Part shown: one piece after another, positions 20,110-32,512 of the stretch
How the letters are laid out: each line of letters begins with the position of its first letter
How positions within the stretch are numbered: position 1 is the stretch's first letter
Source of the DNA: Coccinella septempunctata
Taxonomy: Eukaryota > Arthropoda > Insecta > Coleoptera > Coccinellidae
Direction of reading: 5' to 3'
Assembly: GCF_907165205.1 (NCBI RefSeq)
Contig: NC_058191.1
Span: 1,738,501-1,802,500 of the forward strand
Length of the DNA: 64,000 bases
Translations under genes and position numbers: made by a program
Notes under the pieces: model-generated
What the model was told of the DNA's origin: nothing
Seen by the model: the letters and a program-made list of their open reading frames with translations, nothing else
Database searches by the model: none

Positions 20110-21549
20110 CCCAGGTGACCAGTAACATATCTGTTATGTTTTCTCGGGAGATTGAATGGGGAACTTTGTTATGTGTTATTTTTCTGTAACCATTACGTGT
20201 ATGATACGATATTTGGGATGTACCTGTGCTGTATTTAAATTATATCCACATTTTGTAAATTTCATGTACCCGCTCCAAGATATCCACGTATCATATTTGT
20301 AACATTGTTCTTTATTTGCCATGTATCATTTTGGGATCATCGACAGAGCATGACACCAAGAGCGTTTTAACTACCGTCGAGGGCGCTGTAAAACGTAAAC
20401 AAATATGGAGGATTGTGAGAAATGCTATTGATACTGCTGTCGTTTCAATATTTATTTATTATCATTTAGACGTTTTGTCATTTGAATAGTGGATTACTGA
20501 AAGTGAAGTGCAGATATTGAAAGTTTGATAAGTTATTTGTGTGTCATAGTGATTTTCCAGTGAAATGGTGAATTACTGAAAATAAAGTGCTATGGATATC
20601 GAACTGTAGGTCAATAAATCATTTCTCGTATTTTCATAGCAGTCCTATAAAACATAATACACTATGGTTTTATTATATCCAGTATATAAAAATTATATTT
20701 GAATAAATAATGTCCTGTTTGATGTAAATTTCGATATAGGTTATTTTCTCACGTGTTGCATGTACCTCATATGTAGAAATAAATGAATAAATCATATACC
20801 TATATTGAAAATTTCTTCTTCAGAAAGATATGAAATATGCATATAGTATTCTTATCATTTTCATAACGCATAACATGGACAAAATTCTTCTAAAAACTTT
20901 TTGACCTAAGCCAAAAGATTAATGAACTGTTGATTATTCTTTTTATGAAATGCAGGAAAGTGCAAAGACCAGAAATACATGTCCTAATCTTTCTTGGAGA
21001 ACAATAATCATGAACCCAGCAGTTTGCATGATGAAATTTATTTTTTCTAGTTCTATTAACGTGTGCACTAATTTTGTAATCTGAAATGTATGAAAATATA
21101 TTGTTTTTGAACATTAGTTCATTCGTTCACATACCTCACCGAACTGATGTGAGATGTTTTCGAATTTTATTTTCAAAAATGATTGATAAACACACTATTT
21201 GAAAAATCTAAATTCGAGTTTATTATTATTGCAATAGTTTATATTAATTTCCATAATAATTCATCTTTTTGTTGAAAGCGTTTTTAATAACAAATGAAAC
21301 ATAATAAACATAACACATGAAGGTAATATATATAGATCTCCCATGAAACAAATATTTGCATGATCCATGTTTGAACTATTTATGCTCCTTTCAGAAAGGA
21401 GATGTGTTCCTTGTTTGAGGCGGACATAGGAGCATAGCTGCTACATAAGCGTTCTGTATTTGTACTCTTAGTGTGATATATCGGTTATAAAACAAGGAGC
21501 GCGGGATACATTTCTGCTTCATAACTGTTATGAGATATGGTCACCTGGG
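20110..21549. mobile_element. 1.44-kb TA-flanked DNA element
   Basis: CCCAGGTGACCA at 20110 is mirrored exactly by TGGTCACCTGGG at 21538-21549, and TA flanks both sides. The subterminal words AACATATCTGTTATG and CATAACTGTTATG are also related by inversion. The interior shows repeated GTAC-containing words and no transposase. Confidence 0.72.
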
Positions 21550-21551
21550 TA

Positions 21552-22407
21552 AGCATCTTCCATACATTCAAATTAATAATTTAACGACAATCTAACACTG
21601 AAAGATGATTTTTGGATTTACCCTACATATTCAGTATAATAAAAATTCATACCTATTTCCATTGTGGTAGTTAAAACCCTTAATCCGCTAATGTAAAACG
21701 CCAACAAAACTTTGCAGAGTTCACCGAAGAGGATTATCCATTGATACATCAAGATAATAACAAAAAGATGTGAAAGTCCCCATGGGGGCTTAGTGTGAAT
21801 TAGCATAACATAAGCGTGACAGGGATACCCCTCATTATACGGTGTGTCTCTATTCATAATAGCCCATTTAACTGCCCAGATCAATTTGTGGGTATTCTTT
21901 TTGTACAATGGTATTTTCGACAATGGTTTTTAATGGATTGAAAATCAACAGAGTATCTTTTTTTGATTAGATCGGTCAGACGAACATATGGTGAATTCTT
22001 GGAGGTAATTAGGGTGATCATTTGATTATGACATTCCACGAAGCATGATTAAGTGAGCTGGGCATTAGAATGAAATTAAGATAAGGATTTGGAACACCTG
22101 TTTCTGTTGATTTTTTAATCAAACAAACTGACTGAAATTAGGTTTGAGTAATATACGAAGTACGAAGGGTCAAAATCCAGCACATTTTGACCAATGCAAC
22201 GGATCGAATAAATTCTATGCAAAATACAGTGGCTCCAAGAGCCAGTACGTTGACTTCGAGTAAAGGAAAATTCTAAGTGCACTAAATTCTTCAGCTTGAG
22301 TGTTATCGAGAGAGGAAGATTTTTGGCACTTAAATGTATCACATTTAGATCTATGATGTTCTTTTCTGGGAGATATACGCGTGTCGAAAGTCGACCTTCG
22401 AAAAATT
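21552..22407. other. Intergenic, no feature seen
   Basis: Short frames only. No repeat partner was recognised in the window. Confidence 0.3.
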
Positions 22408-22530
22408 CCCAAAAAGATGGTTTCAGTTAAAAATTTGCCTTACTGAACGGTTGTACCGAGCTTCATAACATTTTTAAGTTTTCAACTAAAAGAGTTGCTC
22501 TTTCAGAATATGATTCACATTTCTATCTAC
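22408..22530 (+). repeat. Unit of a ~118-bp tandem repeat (left of element)
   Basis: The unit begins TCCCAAAAAGATGG and ends AGAGTTGCTCTTTCAGAATATG. Related units lie in the same orientation at 24675-24790 and, partially, at 24793-24850. The foldback element at 22563-24640 separates them. Confidence 0.65.
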
Positions 22531-22562
22531 GGTTATGTTTATTGCGAGAAAAACTACTCCCA

Positions 22563-24640
22563 CTGCAGAATTACTGCGTTCATTAAGTACAGAGACAAAC
22601 ACATTTTTACATACGTTTATGGATAGGAGAATACACTGATAACACCGCAGCCTGTCAAAAGTGGCCGCAAGTAATTTTAATTAAATTAATGTTAATCAAT
22701 ATTCCAAGAGAAATTTCGTTCACTCCGTTTTGAAATAAAATATCATCCACACCATAGCAATGCAGGTAAAGAATACTAAAATCCATAGCTGCCGTTGCAC
22801 ACTCGGCCGCAACTACCTCGCAGCCATGTGTAAGCAGGTAACATTTCGATGTATTTCTACGTTCATAACGTACACGGATGTTTTTGATATCAAATTAAAG
22901 CTAATTTTTTTTCGAATAGGATGATGTATGGCTGCCTGTGAAAAAATAGCCGCAAGTTAGGTCTGCCATCTGTTAAAATAGCGAGATATCCGAAATAAAG
23001 TAAGAGAGAGTTAGACTCATTTCGCACCATCGGGTTCTTACCCGATGTTCCGAATTATATCTACTGATATAATGGGATCTTTCACACATGTTCCGGTTTA
23101 GTTTCGCACTGGAAAACAACCAGATTGCACTTTCGGGGGCGCTTATCGCCACGAGATTCGAGAGCTTGATGTGCCCACCGTACGGATAAAACCCGATGAA
23201 TAATTTTTCTTTCGGTTGCTTTCCGGTAAAAACCCGTGGTTTGAAAGGAATCTTAGGGTTTTCAACAGTGCATCTGAATTATTCTTATATTATAACCACG
23301 TGTTGGAGCTCGTTGTACACAACGCTGTTGATATTATTTATATATTAACCCTTCGTCGGGCGCTATACGAATATTGAGAGTTCGGGCGCAATGCATATAA
23401 TAGATTCTAATAGGATAAGGTCCCAATAAATTGATATCGAAGCATAAGAAGAATTTTTTTAAAAGATGATAAGTCTCACCAAAGTTCATTCCAAAGACGC
23501 TGGACAATTTATCATGTTCAACAAGATGTATGCGGCAAAAGAGAATGATGAAAAATTAATTAAAAAAATCAAAGGGTATGTTTCAACCCACATTTTATCG
23601 TTTTGGAAGTCATTAAAACAAAAGGTGCTACGGACGATTTTCGTCAATTCGATATTGCTCAATGCTACTAAGTACCACTGTTTAAAGTTTAGTGCGGAGA
23701 ATAAATGGTTGGCTTCTTCTGGATGGTGCCCTGAAACCAACATGTTTTCTGGGAAGTTCAACTCCGATACAAGTAGAAAATGTACCTATTATGTAATTGT
23801 GCTAACACATTTTCAGATGATGAAAAAAACTCTGATTGCGACGACGATAGTGACAACTGCGATTGTGAAAGCAGCGAGGAATCGGACTTGGACTAGAAAA
23901 TGTAATACACTGATATAAAATATAACTTGATTTAAGAGACTGATTTTAAAGAAACACGAAAAAAACTTCTTCAGATTTAATTACATTTGTACTTGATGAA
24001 TAAATTATTTTTTATTATAAAATAAATCTTATACTACTTTAAGTTATTTTCATAATATTCATTACGTAATTATAATTTTGTAAATGTTAAGTCGTTCCTA
24101 CTATTGTTTGAGCCGCCGGCTAAGAATCATATCTATCGACGCATGCGCAATGGTATCCACCATCCTCATCTAACAAGTGGCGTTGCGCGCCATCTCTTTC
24201 ACTTTATTTCACATATCTCGCTATTTTAACAGATGGCAGACCTAACTTGCGGCCATTTTTTCACAGGCAGCCATATATCATCATATTCGAAAAAAAAAAA
24301 CTTTAATTTGATATCAAAAACATCCATGTACGTCTTGAACGTAGAAATACATCGAAATGTTACCTGCTTACACTTGGCTGCAAGGTAGTTGCGGTCCAGT
24401 ATGCAACGGCAGCTATGGATTTTAGTATTTTTTACATGCATTGCTATGATGTGGATGATATTTTATTTCAAAACGGAGTGAACGAAATTTCTCTTGGAAT
24501 ATTGATTAACATTAATTTAATTGAAATAACTTGCGGCCACTTTTGACAGGCTGCGGTGTTATCCGTGTATTCTCCTATCCATAAACGAATGTAAAAATGT
24601 GTGTTCCTCTCTGTACGTAATGAACGTAGTAATTCTGCAG
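22563..24640. mobile_element. 2.1-kb element with ~450-bp inverted arms
   Basis: Left arm about 22563-23013 and right arm about 24190-24640 are reverse complements. Both begin CTGCAGAATTACT and share AGATGGCAGACCTAACTTGC in inverted form. The interior (about 1.2 kb) is GC-richer than the arms and contains a candidate spliced frame. The target duplication is unclear. It sits between units of a short tandem repeat. Confidence 0.82.
23466..23898 (+). CDS. Candidate spliced ORF inside foldback element
   Basis: The first part opens at ATG 23466 and encodes about 105 residues, including KWLASSGWCPETNMFSGKF (about 23702-23758). A TTTTCAG acceptor at about 23809-23815 leads into another frame. That frame encodes an acidic, Cys-containing tail (EKNSDCDDDSDNCDCESS) with a stop near 23897. 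The donor would lie near 23785. No DDE triad is seen. The protein could be an accessory protein or a truncated transposase of the element, and I do not recognise the family. TTAACCCTTCGTCGGGCG at about 23346 resembles a piggyBac-type end. Confidence 0.3.
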
Positions 24641-24674
24641 CAGGATCTCGTACTATAACGGTGACTATCTAAAA

Positions 24675-24850
24675 ATTTCCAAAAAGATGGAATCACTTAA
24701 ATAATCGTCAAGACCGAATGGCTGTATCGAGCTCCATAAAATTTTCAGATTTTCAACTAGAAGAGTTGCTCTTTTAGAATATGTATCATATTTCCCAACA
24801 AGATGGGGTCAATTAAAACTTCTTCAAGACCGACCGTTTGCGCCATTCTT
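24675..24850 (+). repeat. Tandem repeat units right of the element
   Basis: One full unit (24675-24790) and a partial unit (24793-24850, CAAGATGGGGTCAATTAAAA) in the same orientation as 22408-22530. The period is about 118 bp. Confidence 0.6.
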
Positions 24851-26640
24851 ACTACCAACAAAAAATTTTTTCATCCAATTTTGTTTGACTCTGGTACATA
24901 ATGAATCGTCACATCTATAACAAAATTTGCAGCAAAATCGAAGCATCGTCAGATAGATATAGGCTCAGGGAAAAGAGTACTGCCCTCTTATAATTTTCCT
25001 CACGACCCTTGAATAGAACTTCCTAAATTTGACTTGTCATCTTTTCCACTCCTCCTTTACATTTTTCCCTTATCATCTGATGTATTTCTATAAAGCCCCC
25101 CCATTTGATTCGAATGTATACAGATAAAAGGCATCGTGTCGAACTCATGAATCTAACGGATATCCACCCATCAAAGATGAAAAATGCGTTATGGATTTCT
25201 GAGCAAATTCGATTTAAGTTCCTCCCTGTATTGTGAAAGCCCCGTCTATGGCGTTATCTGCCAGTTTGTTGAAACAACCGACAACCGCTTCATCGATATA
25301 AATCTTTATAATCTGAAATACATCCCCCTTTGTCACAGTCGCAAACTGTATCCTCCCTATCTAGATAGTTCGATGTCGTAAAATGTGCACGTACGATGTT
25401 TACATAAAGTAAGAACAATGTCAATACACTTAACAAGACGTCATTTCGTAGCAAATCCAGCGTCAGATGGAAAGGGTCGTCGGGATGCAAGATGTCGCAA
25501 CTTTTTTCATGCTGGGGATTGGAGTTATGGGAGTTTGGGGTGCGAGGTGCTCTATCTCTTCATCGCTGCTTACCTTACTGTTCATGAATTTATCTTTGAG
25601 CTCTGTATATCCTACATCTGGATTGATCGGCAATTTACTTTTTTTTGGAAAGAGTAGATCTGGAAAGTCAGAAAGCCTTTCATTCATTTTTCAAATATTT
25701 ACATATGTATGCCTCAAACGAGAACAATTGAATTTTCATGGTGAATTATAATTTTTTTCTATATTATCTATGAGTTTATTAATTGCGAATAATTGAATAT
25801 GGTAAGTTGTGATATGTTCCACTCTATGGGGGGTATAAAAAGAAGAAACATCTTCAATTAATATCGAGCGAAAAAGACTCCGAAAAACTTGGCATAACAA
25901 CAAAGCTTCTTTCTCCATTTTTAACAGTGGCTCACTGAATGAAAGTTATGGAGGACAACAGGGGCTCTATTCCAGAAAAAATATCACCCTGTAGTTTTGC
26001 TATCGAAATTGGCATGTCACGTGGTGTAAACTCCCAATTGGAATATATATGCCGAATTTCAGTTGAATATCTTATGAAAAGTAGAGAAAAAAACTTTAAA
26101 AAAATTCAAACTTCGACACCCTGTATCTCGAAAACGAAAGGTTGTTTGTGATTATTTGACTTTATTTTCTTGAAATTAATTAAGGAAATTTTCCCCTTTA
26201 AATGGATATTTGAATATTTTAATAAAATGATTTTATTAGGGTTGTCAAAAAATTTTTTAACTATTTTCATTAGCCGATACGCTTATTTTCTAAATATTTC
26301 GAGCGTGAGGTATTGTTTGCACAAAGTTTTCAGAAATTCTCAAATTAGTAAAAGTGTAATTCTGTGAAGTTTATTCAGTCCTACATAAGATACAGTCTCT
26401 TGCATTAATTAAAACCAAGTAGATGACAAAAAATGAGAATTCATAGCCTTAATTGAGAAATCGATTCTAAAAGAACCATTTTCAAGGAAAAAAACGAGCC
26501 GAGGTAAAGCTGAAAATACGTAATTTTGCTAACCAAATTTTTCGTTTGAAATTTTTTTTTATTTTTAGTCATAAAAAATAGGAAAATACATATTCGGCTT
26601 GAAAAAAAATTACTGCTTATCACGCACATAAAACCTATAT
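24851..26640. other. Intergenic, mostly unassigned
   Basis: No recognisable gene. GACACCCTGTATCTCGAAAA at about 26110 is an element-end motif, and 25860-26160 has weak similarity to 11430-11890. Overlapping frames at 25385-25751 show no domain. Confidence 0.35.
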
Positions 26641-26890
26641 TTTCAGTGATTTTCACCCAAATGCATATTCATTACAAAAGGAAAATCGGTTTTTTGCATT
26701 TTTCACCATTTATTTGAAGTTATGTCGAGAGTCAGTAAAAAAAAAGTAAAAGATATCGCGATAACCTAAAATTCTTACCCTCAAACTTTTTTGATATGAC
26801 CTATTACTTTTATTTTTCACCCCTAAAAACCACCACCTATCCTTGTTCCGGAACTTTTACCGAGTTCTCTTCATCAATATAAATTCACTC
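26640..26890. repeat. Dispersed repeat shared with 10187-10450
   Basis: TTTTTCACCCCTAAAAACCA near 26812 and TTTACCGAGTTCTCTTCATC near 26857 are the inverted counterparts of words at 10195-10245. Confidence 0.5.
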
Positions 26891-26962
26891 ATAATTTATA
26901 CAATATTTTTCGATCAACCACACACTACTAAGAATTTTTTTTTGGGCCTGATCTAATATATA

Positions 26963-27913
26963 GCGTGTCTGTGAACAAATGCGAAGGACTTTCATTCCTT
27001 GATTCCTCGATTAAAATAAGCAGGGATAGTTCCTATAATTTTTTTATCGTAATCGACCTTTCTTCCAAGATAAAGCCTTTGAAAGGCGATGACGAGTTGA
27101 CAGTTTTTAATTTTCTTACGGGTTCTAGAAAAAACTAGGTCATGAAACTAAACATAATATGAAGCACTAAGTGAATGTTACTCCCAAAATTTTTAAAGAT
27201 TTCATAACTTTATTAGTAGGGGTTGAAAATAACAACCCTTTCTGAATTTCCTTCAAAAATTGTTTTCTTGCGATAGATTTTCGAAAGATAGAATTCTCCC
27301 ATGATTTTCCATTCAATTCTGAAGAAAAAAGTCTCCTGCAAAATTTCGATACAGACGATACTTTTCTCTTAATAAATAAAAACTTACAAGCAGTTCTGAT
27401 CACTGTTCATTACATTTCATCGTATAAGTGTTCCATAGAATGATTACCTCCCGCTAAAATAGATGCATCAACTCTCTCTCATAGACCTTCGTATACTGCT
27501 TCTAAGTTTTTATTTATTCTGAGGAAAGTATTGACTGTATCGAAATTTTGCAATTGACTTTTTTTCTCCAGAATTGAATGAAAAACCATAAGAGAATTTT
27601 GTTTTTCAAAAATCTATCTCACGAAAACAATTTTTGAAGGAAAATCATAAGGGGTTGTATTTTCAACCCCTAATAATTATGTTATGAAATCTAAAAAATT
27701 GTGTGAGTAACATCCACTTATTGCTTCGTTTTATGTATAGTTTTATGACTCAGTGTGTTTTAGAACCCGTAAAAAATATTAAAAACTGTAAACTCGTCAT
27801 CGCCTTCCAAATGCTGTATCTTGGAAGGGAGGTCGATTTCGAAAAAAAATTATAGGAACTACCCAGGCTTATTTTCATCTAGGAGTCCTTGGCATTTATT
27901 TACAGACACCCTG
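26963..27913. mobile_element. Foldback element, ~430-bp arms
   Basis: Left arm 26963-27395 and right arm 27490-27913 are reverse complements. Shared words include TTTTCGAAAGATAGAATTCT against a diverged complement, and the end GTGTCTGT(G/A)AA. The right end is ACACCCTGTA. A related foldback lies at 48518-49202. Relative to that copy, the short central segment (about 27396-27490) is in the opposite orientation. Confidence 0.8.
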
Positions 27914-27915
27914 TA

Positions 27916-28927
27916 TTTGGTTAAAAATACAATCACTCAAGCACTTCTGCATTACATCGCGAGTTTTCATTTTGGGACCTGAGTTGATTTGAAATGTTCT
28001 TCATACTTTGATCTCCAGATTCACCTCTGAAATATATGAATGTTGAATCAGGACACCATGTATAGTTTAGTAGGTATCCCATATCCCTACAAAATACCGC
28101 GACACACGTTGATCTGTGTCGATGACATGGTAACTCGCGAATATCCAGCCGTAAATCCCGACATCGTCCAGAATGATCCAGTCATGCAGTCAGTCACGTC
28201 CGTTGCCCTAATTTATATTATCCAGAACATACCCCGTCATAAATCCACCCCTCTGCGCTCCGGGTTTTCCATTTAGTTTGATTGCAATTCGATGATAGTT
28301 CCAGACGGAAATATTTTGACTGCTGTTCTCCGATTGAGCGTGGCATTATCCTCGATGAAATCTGATAGGAATTAACAACTTTCAGTGATGGCTTTTCAGA
28401 TAAACGATCTATCTGCGATGATGGCTCCCTAGGTTCTAGTTGTGGTTTTATGAGCGAGGCCGATGTCTGCTGGTGAATATTCGAAATTAATATTTGGCAG
28501 AAACGCGATTTGATTTTCGAATGGAGGTTAATTGGCATGTAAATGGGAGTATGTACCTATTTGAGTGGTATTGAGAGAAATGTGGATGTTTCAGGATAAT
28601 TCATTTGGAGAATGATGATATCATGCCATATCGTATCGTATTGTTTTGTATCATTGAGGACATACCTATTCTATGGTAATTCGAAAACAGCTGATTGACC
28701 GACGCAGCAGCCCTACTCTGGAACTGTTCGAACCCTCAGAGTTTTCCGAAGTGGTAAACTATTCATTCTCTTCTCATACTGGCTTTGTTCATGTTTTTGA
28801 ATTAACTTCTCATTGTGTTCGCCACGATTATTGAAAATTCTCTATCGGTTCATCGCATTTTGAGTAATTTTCTTTAGAGTCTTCTCCTTCAATTCCCGTC
28901 CTAACTAGTTCTACGCAAGAGGTAATG
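27916..28927. other. GC-richer single-copy island, no gene called
   Basis: 28040-28540 is noticeably richer in C/G and CpG than its surroundings (for example CGCGACACACGTTGATC at about 28099). It has open frames on both strands but no recognised domain. It could be a regulatory element or an unrecognised exon. Confidence 0.3.
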
Positions 28928-28929
28928 TA

Positions 28930-29467
28930 CAGGGTGGGCAAATTTCGATGTTTTAGCACTACAGCTTTTAAATCAGAGGAGATAGACAAAATCTGATACC
29001 CCATTCTCGTTCTCTTTTTCTGAGAAACTTACAATAGTAATAGTGATTTTTGGCCACTTTCTTTTGTTTTCGAGTTATAAGCAAAAATTGGCAAAATGGC
29101 GATATCGAAATAAATTTATATCTCCGCTAATACTGATGATAGAGCTCTGAAATTGAAACATTATTCGGGCACTTTTTTACGTAGAATCCAGTGGCGTGCT
29201 CGCCTTTTTAGCAGGATTTTTAATTACGAAGCTATGACCCAAAGTTATGTTTTCTTAAATATGAACACTAGTTTTCTGTGCGATTTTTTGAAAGCTTAAT
29301 TTTTACTGATTTCAAAAATATATAACATTAAAGTGGCCAAAAATGACTACTAATAGAAACTATTGCTAGTTTCTCAGAAAAAGGGAACGAGAATGGGGTA
29401 TCAGATATCGTGTATCTCCTCTGGTTTAAAAACTGTAGTGCTAAAACATCGAAATTTGCCCACCCTG
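28930..29467. mobile_element. Palindromic ACAGGGTG-type MITE, 538 bp
   Basis: TACAGGGTGGGCAAATTTCG at 28928 is mirrored by its exact complement ending at 29469. The inverted repeats run about 140 bp (for example TCAGAGGAGATA against TATCTCCTCTGG). TA flanks both ends. No coding capacity is evident. Confidence 0.88.
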
Positions 29468-30027
29468 TACTCTTAGTCTTATCAAAATTATGATTTACTC
29501 AATTTTCATGCTTTCATTCTGTATAAAATATGTCCACGTGCGAGATTATTAAAAATCTTCAAACTGATTATATTTTACAACTCAACTAGATTTTCAAACC
29601 TCTCTGGAAATGGGTGTATTGCACCAAAATTGAACTTTCTCATGTCTTTCTTATTCTCCTACTCATCTTATTGATTTGAATAAGTTTATTTCATTTCTCA
29701 AGTCAACTCTGTTGTCAACCTTTCACTCATTTATGTTATCGAGTTTCAGATGAATGAATCCTTATTTTCTCTAGGGTGGAACCTCGATTTAGTTGATTTC
29801 CTTGAAAACACATTGTGAACTTCTCTAATATGGTTCAACGGTCAGTAGTAAGCCATGACACTGGTTGAGTGCCTCTCGTATATACAGATTAGATGTCAAG
29901 ACCTCTGCTCTTCTCGAAACCAACGATTAGTGGTTTCCATATTTTAGTACTCTCATTTTGTACTTCTCATAATTTATCATTTGTATCGCCTATTTTTCTG
30001 TTAGTAGTCCGTCTTTGTTAATTTTGG

Positions 30028-30969
30028 ATTCATTACCGTACATTCGGGTGACTTGGGATGATTGTTGAATTCAACTTGTCATATTTCCGAAACGGTGACC
30101 TATTTTTATCTGAAAAAGAGGTTCGAATATGCTTAATGATTCAGACTATTGATTACGATATATAACATGCTTCATTCGGATAAAAATTTTGAAAAAATAA
30201 AATATACGTGTCCCAAGTCACCCACCGATTTGGGAGGCTTGGGACAAGTTTATATCTATTGATTTCTCAACTCTCAAATGAAAAAGGTGACTTACAGACG
30301 GTGTACAGTTTTGAAAAAATATAATTCGTGATTATAGAGTTGAAATTCGGTAAGGAAATTTTATGATAAACCCCTATTACAGCGAAAGTAGGTAAATGTA
30401 TTGGAACTCAAATGTAAAAAAACTAAACAAAACTAGGGACCTTTGATTTCTTTCGTTCTTTGGGGATTTCTTTGTAGAAATAACGTAAATAATAATATCC
30501 TGCGAAAAATCGGCATATTTCCTGCTGCCAATGCGTCGCTTGTATCTATGCGGCATTGTCCCAAGTCACCCTATGAAACAACAAAATAAATGAAGGAGAT
30601 CCGTGTTGCCGTTTGATTTGTAAACTAACTTGTTTCATGACATATATAATATTCCAATATCCCACGTATCCAGAAAAAAAATTACACATGCAAAAAGTGG
30701 ACACATGGATAGGACACTAGAAAGTATAAGTGCCATAAAGAACGTGCTCTTACTCTCCTGAATTCGTTTATTTTTCCTGTCAATTCAAACGCTCTGGTCA
30801 CGGCAAACTCAACAGGAATTAATTGTTAACCTAACCGAAAAGATGCTACACAATCTTATAAGTTTATCCTTTCACTCATAAATGGTAAGAAACAAAGAAA
30901 TCTGGAAGGGGGGTAATTGTCCCAAGTTACAGGACTGTCCCAAGTCATCCGCATCTACCGGTAATGAAT
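30028..30969. mobile_element. TIR element with reiterated CCCAAGTCACCC word
   Basis: The left end reads CATTACCGTACATTCGGGTG; ACTTGGGA follows. The right end is CCCAAGTCATCCGCATCTAC followed by CGGTAATG. TA occurs at the same place on both sides, between a palindromic CATTACCG/CGGTAATG context and the GGGTGACTTGGG core. Copies of the core recur inside near 30205, 30237, 30556 and 30916. No transposase was seen. Confidence 0.75.
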
Positions 30970-32510
30970 TTTGCACTTTTCAAGACCAACATGTTTGTAT
31001 TAATTAAGTATAATATTATTGCTCCACTCATATTTAATGTATTGATGACTAGATTTAGGCAATTAAGCTCTCACCTCTTGGTTTGCATCATTATTACAAA
31101 TATTACAACTAAGCCCGCTCATTGAATTTCATTATTCTAATCTTCTGTTTTCATTGGCTCTGTCAATGTAAACGTTGTGTTGATATTGAATTGGTCTTTC
31201 TCAGTGTCTGACTTCTTATTTGAACTATTCCAGATTACCTCTGTTTTTAGTTGAATAATGTCACTCTTAGCGTATAGATGTTGTTTGTGTTTGTATTTAT
31301 TACTGTATTAGCTTCATGTGGTCGACTTATTCATTTCATGATTGTGAACGATATACATTAAATGTTTTTACACTACCATCTTCAACTAAATTATCTGGCT
31401 AGAGTCCACTGCATTATAACGTAAACTGAAAGTCTGAAATACATGCACCTGGTCTCATTTGACGCAAAATTTAATGCTCTGCAAGTCTACAATGTTCATA
31501 TGAAACATTTTTTCAGTCCTACAGGAGATATGATCTCTTTTCCACCGAGAGGAAAATTCGAGGAAATTCATATTGCGACATATGTGAAGCCATTTCGGCA
31601 ATAAATGCTTTAGTTGCAATATTTTCATTATTGGTCGATTTTAGAGTGCTACTGACCTATGGGTAATTTCGGTAGAAAAAATGGATGATGCTTTTTTAAT
31701 TCAATTGTCAAAAACAAAACTTTGTTAATTATTTATTTTTTGCTAGATCTGAAATATTTTGAACATGACACCTAAACCGAAACGCGTCACTGCTCTCCAT
31801 TATGTCCACGGATTTCCCCGACCTGCCAATCACTTGACAACCCTACAATAACGAAGAATGTGGCCGTGACGTCTACGCCGCAGCGATGTGACACATACCC
31901 CGATTTCTGCACACCCATCAACCTCTATCTTCCCGTCTAAATAATAACATTTGAACGTTCAATTAAGTGTGGCAATCGGGCAAGGCCGTCATCTCTGTTA
32001 GGGCGAAATTTGGGGATTCACGAGGGGTGGGTTGTAGCAGACGGACGGACAGACAATGCACAGCACGCTCTCATTGTTAATAGCCAATTCTTCCACGCTC
32101 TAAAAGCACAACAACGGATTACAAAATGTGGGTATACACGGACTTGTGCAACGTATGCGAACTTTTGACACGTTGTTAGCCTTAATTTAATAGGTTTTCG
32201 CGTAGTAACATGAGCACCCCAGCGGAAATGTTGAAAGTGTTTATTTTAATCAGAATCAGATTTTGCTTTCAGACAGGCAGGTTGGGTCTAGTGGGAAGAA
32301 GGTTGTTTTGTACTAGGAATGTGGTACTTATAACACGTTAATACTAAAAGAGTAAGTTAGGGGTATTACTTTTGGTTATATTACTTCCGGATAAGGTTTA
32401 CATTTTCTACTATGCTATTTTTTCATTTTATCGAATGCATAGATAGTATACTGAGAAAAATCTCTTAGTTATATTGTAAACTTCATTCATACCCAATAAA
32501 TGAATAAATA
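30970..32510. other. Intergenic with a GC-richer island
   Basis: No gene was recognised. 31770-32140 is CpG-rich for this genome (CGAAACGCGTCACTGC, GTGACGTCTACGCCGCAGCG) and lacks an extended frame. It is a candidate conserved regulatory sequence. Confidence 0.3.
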
Positions 32511-32512
32511 TA

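Noticed and set aside
23346..23365. piggyBac transposon end (TTAACCCTTCGTCGGGCG)
   Set aside because: It resembles a piggyBac-type terminus, but no matching second end with TTAA was found within the element, so it is only mentioned in the ORF entry.
23486..23761. Minus-strand 91-codon frame
   Set aside because: It is the shadow of the plus-strand candidate ORF in the same element and has no recognisable motif.
28930..29467. CRISPR-like or satellite array
   Set aside because: The repeat is a single inverted pair, not direct repeats with spacers. The same holds for the other palindromes in the window.
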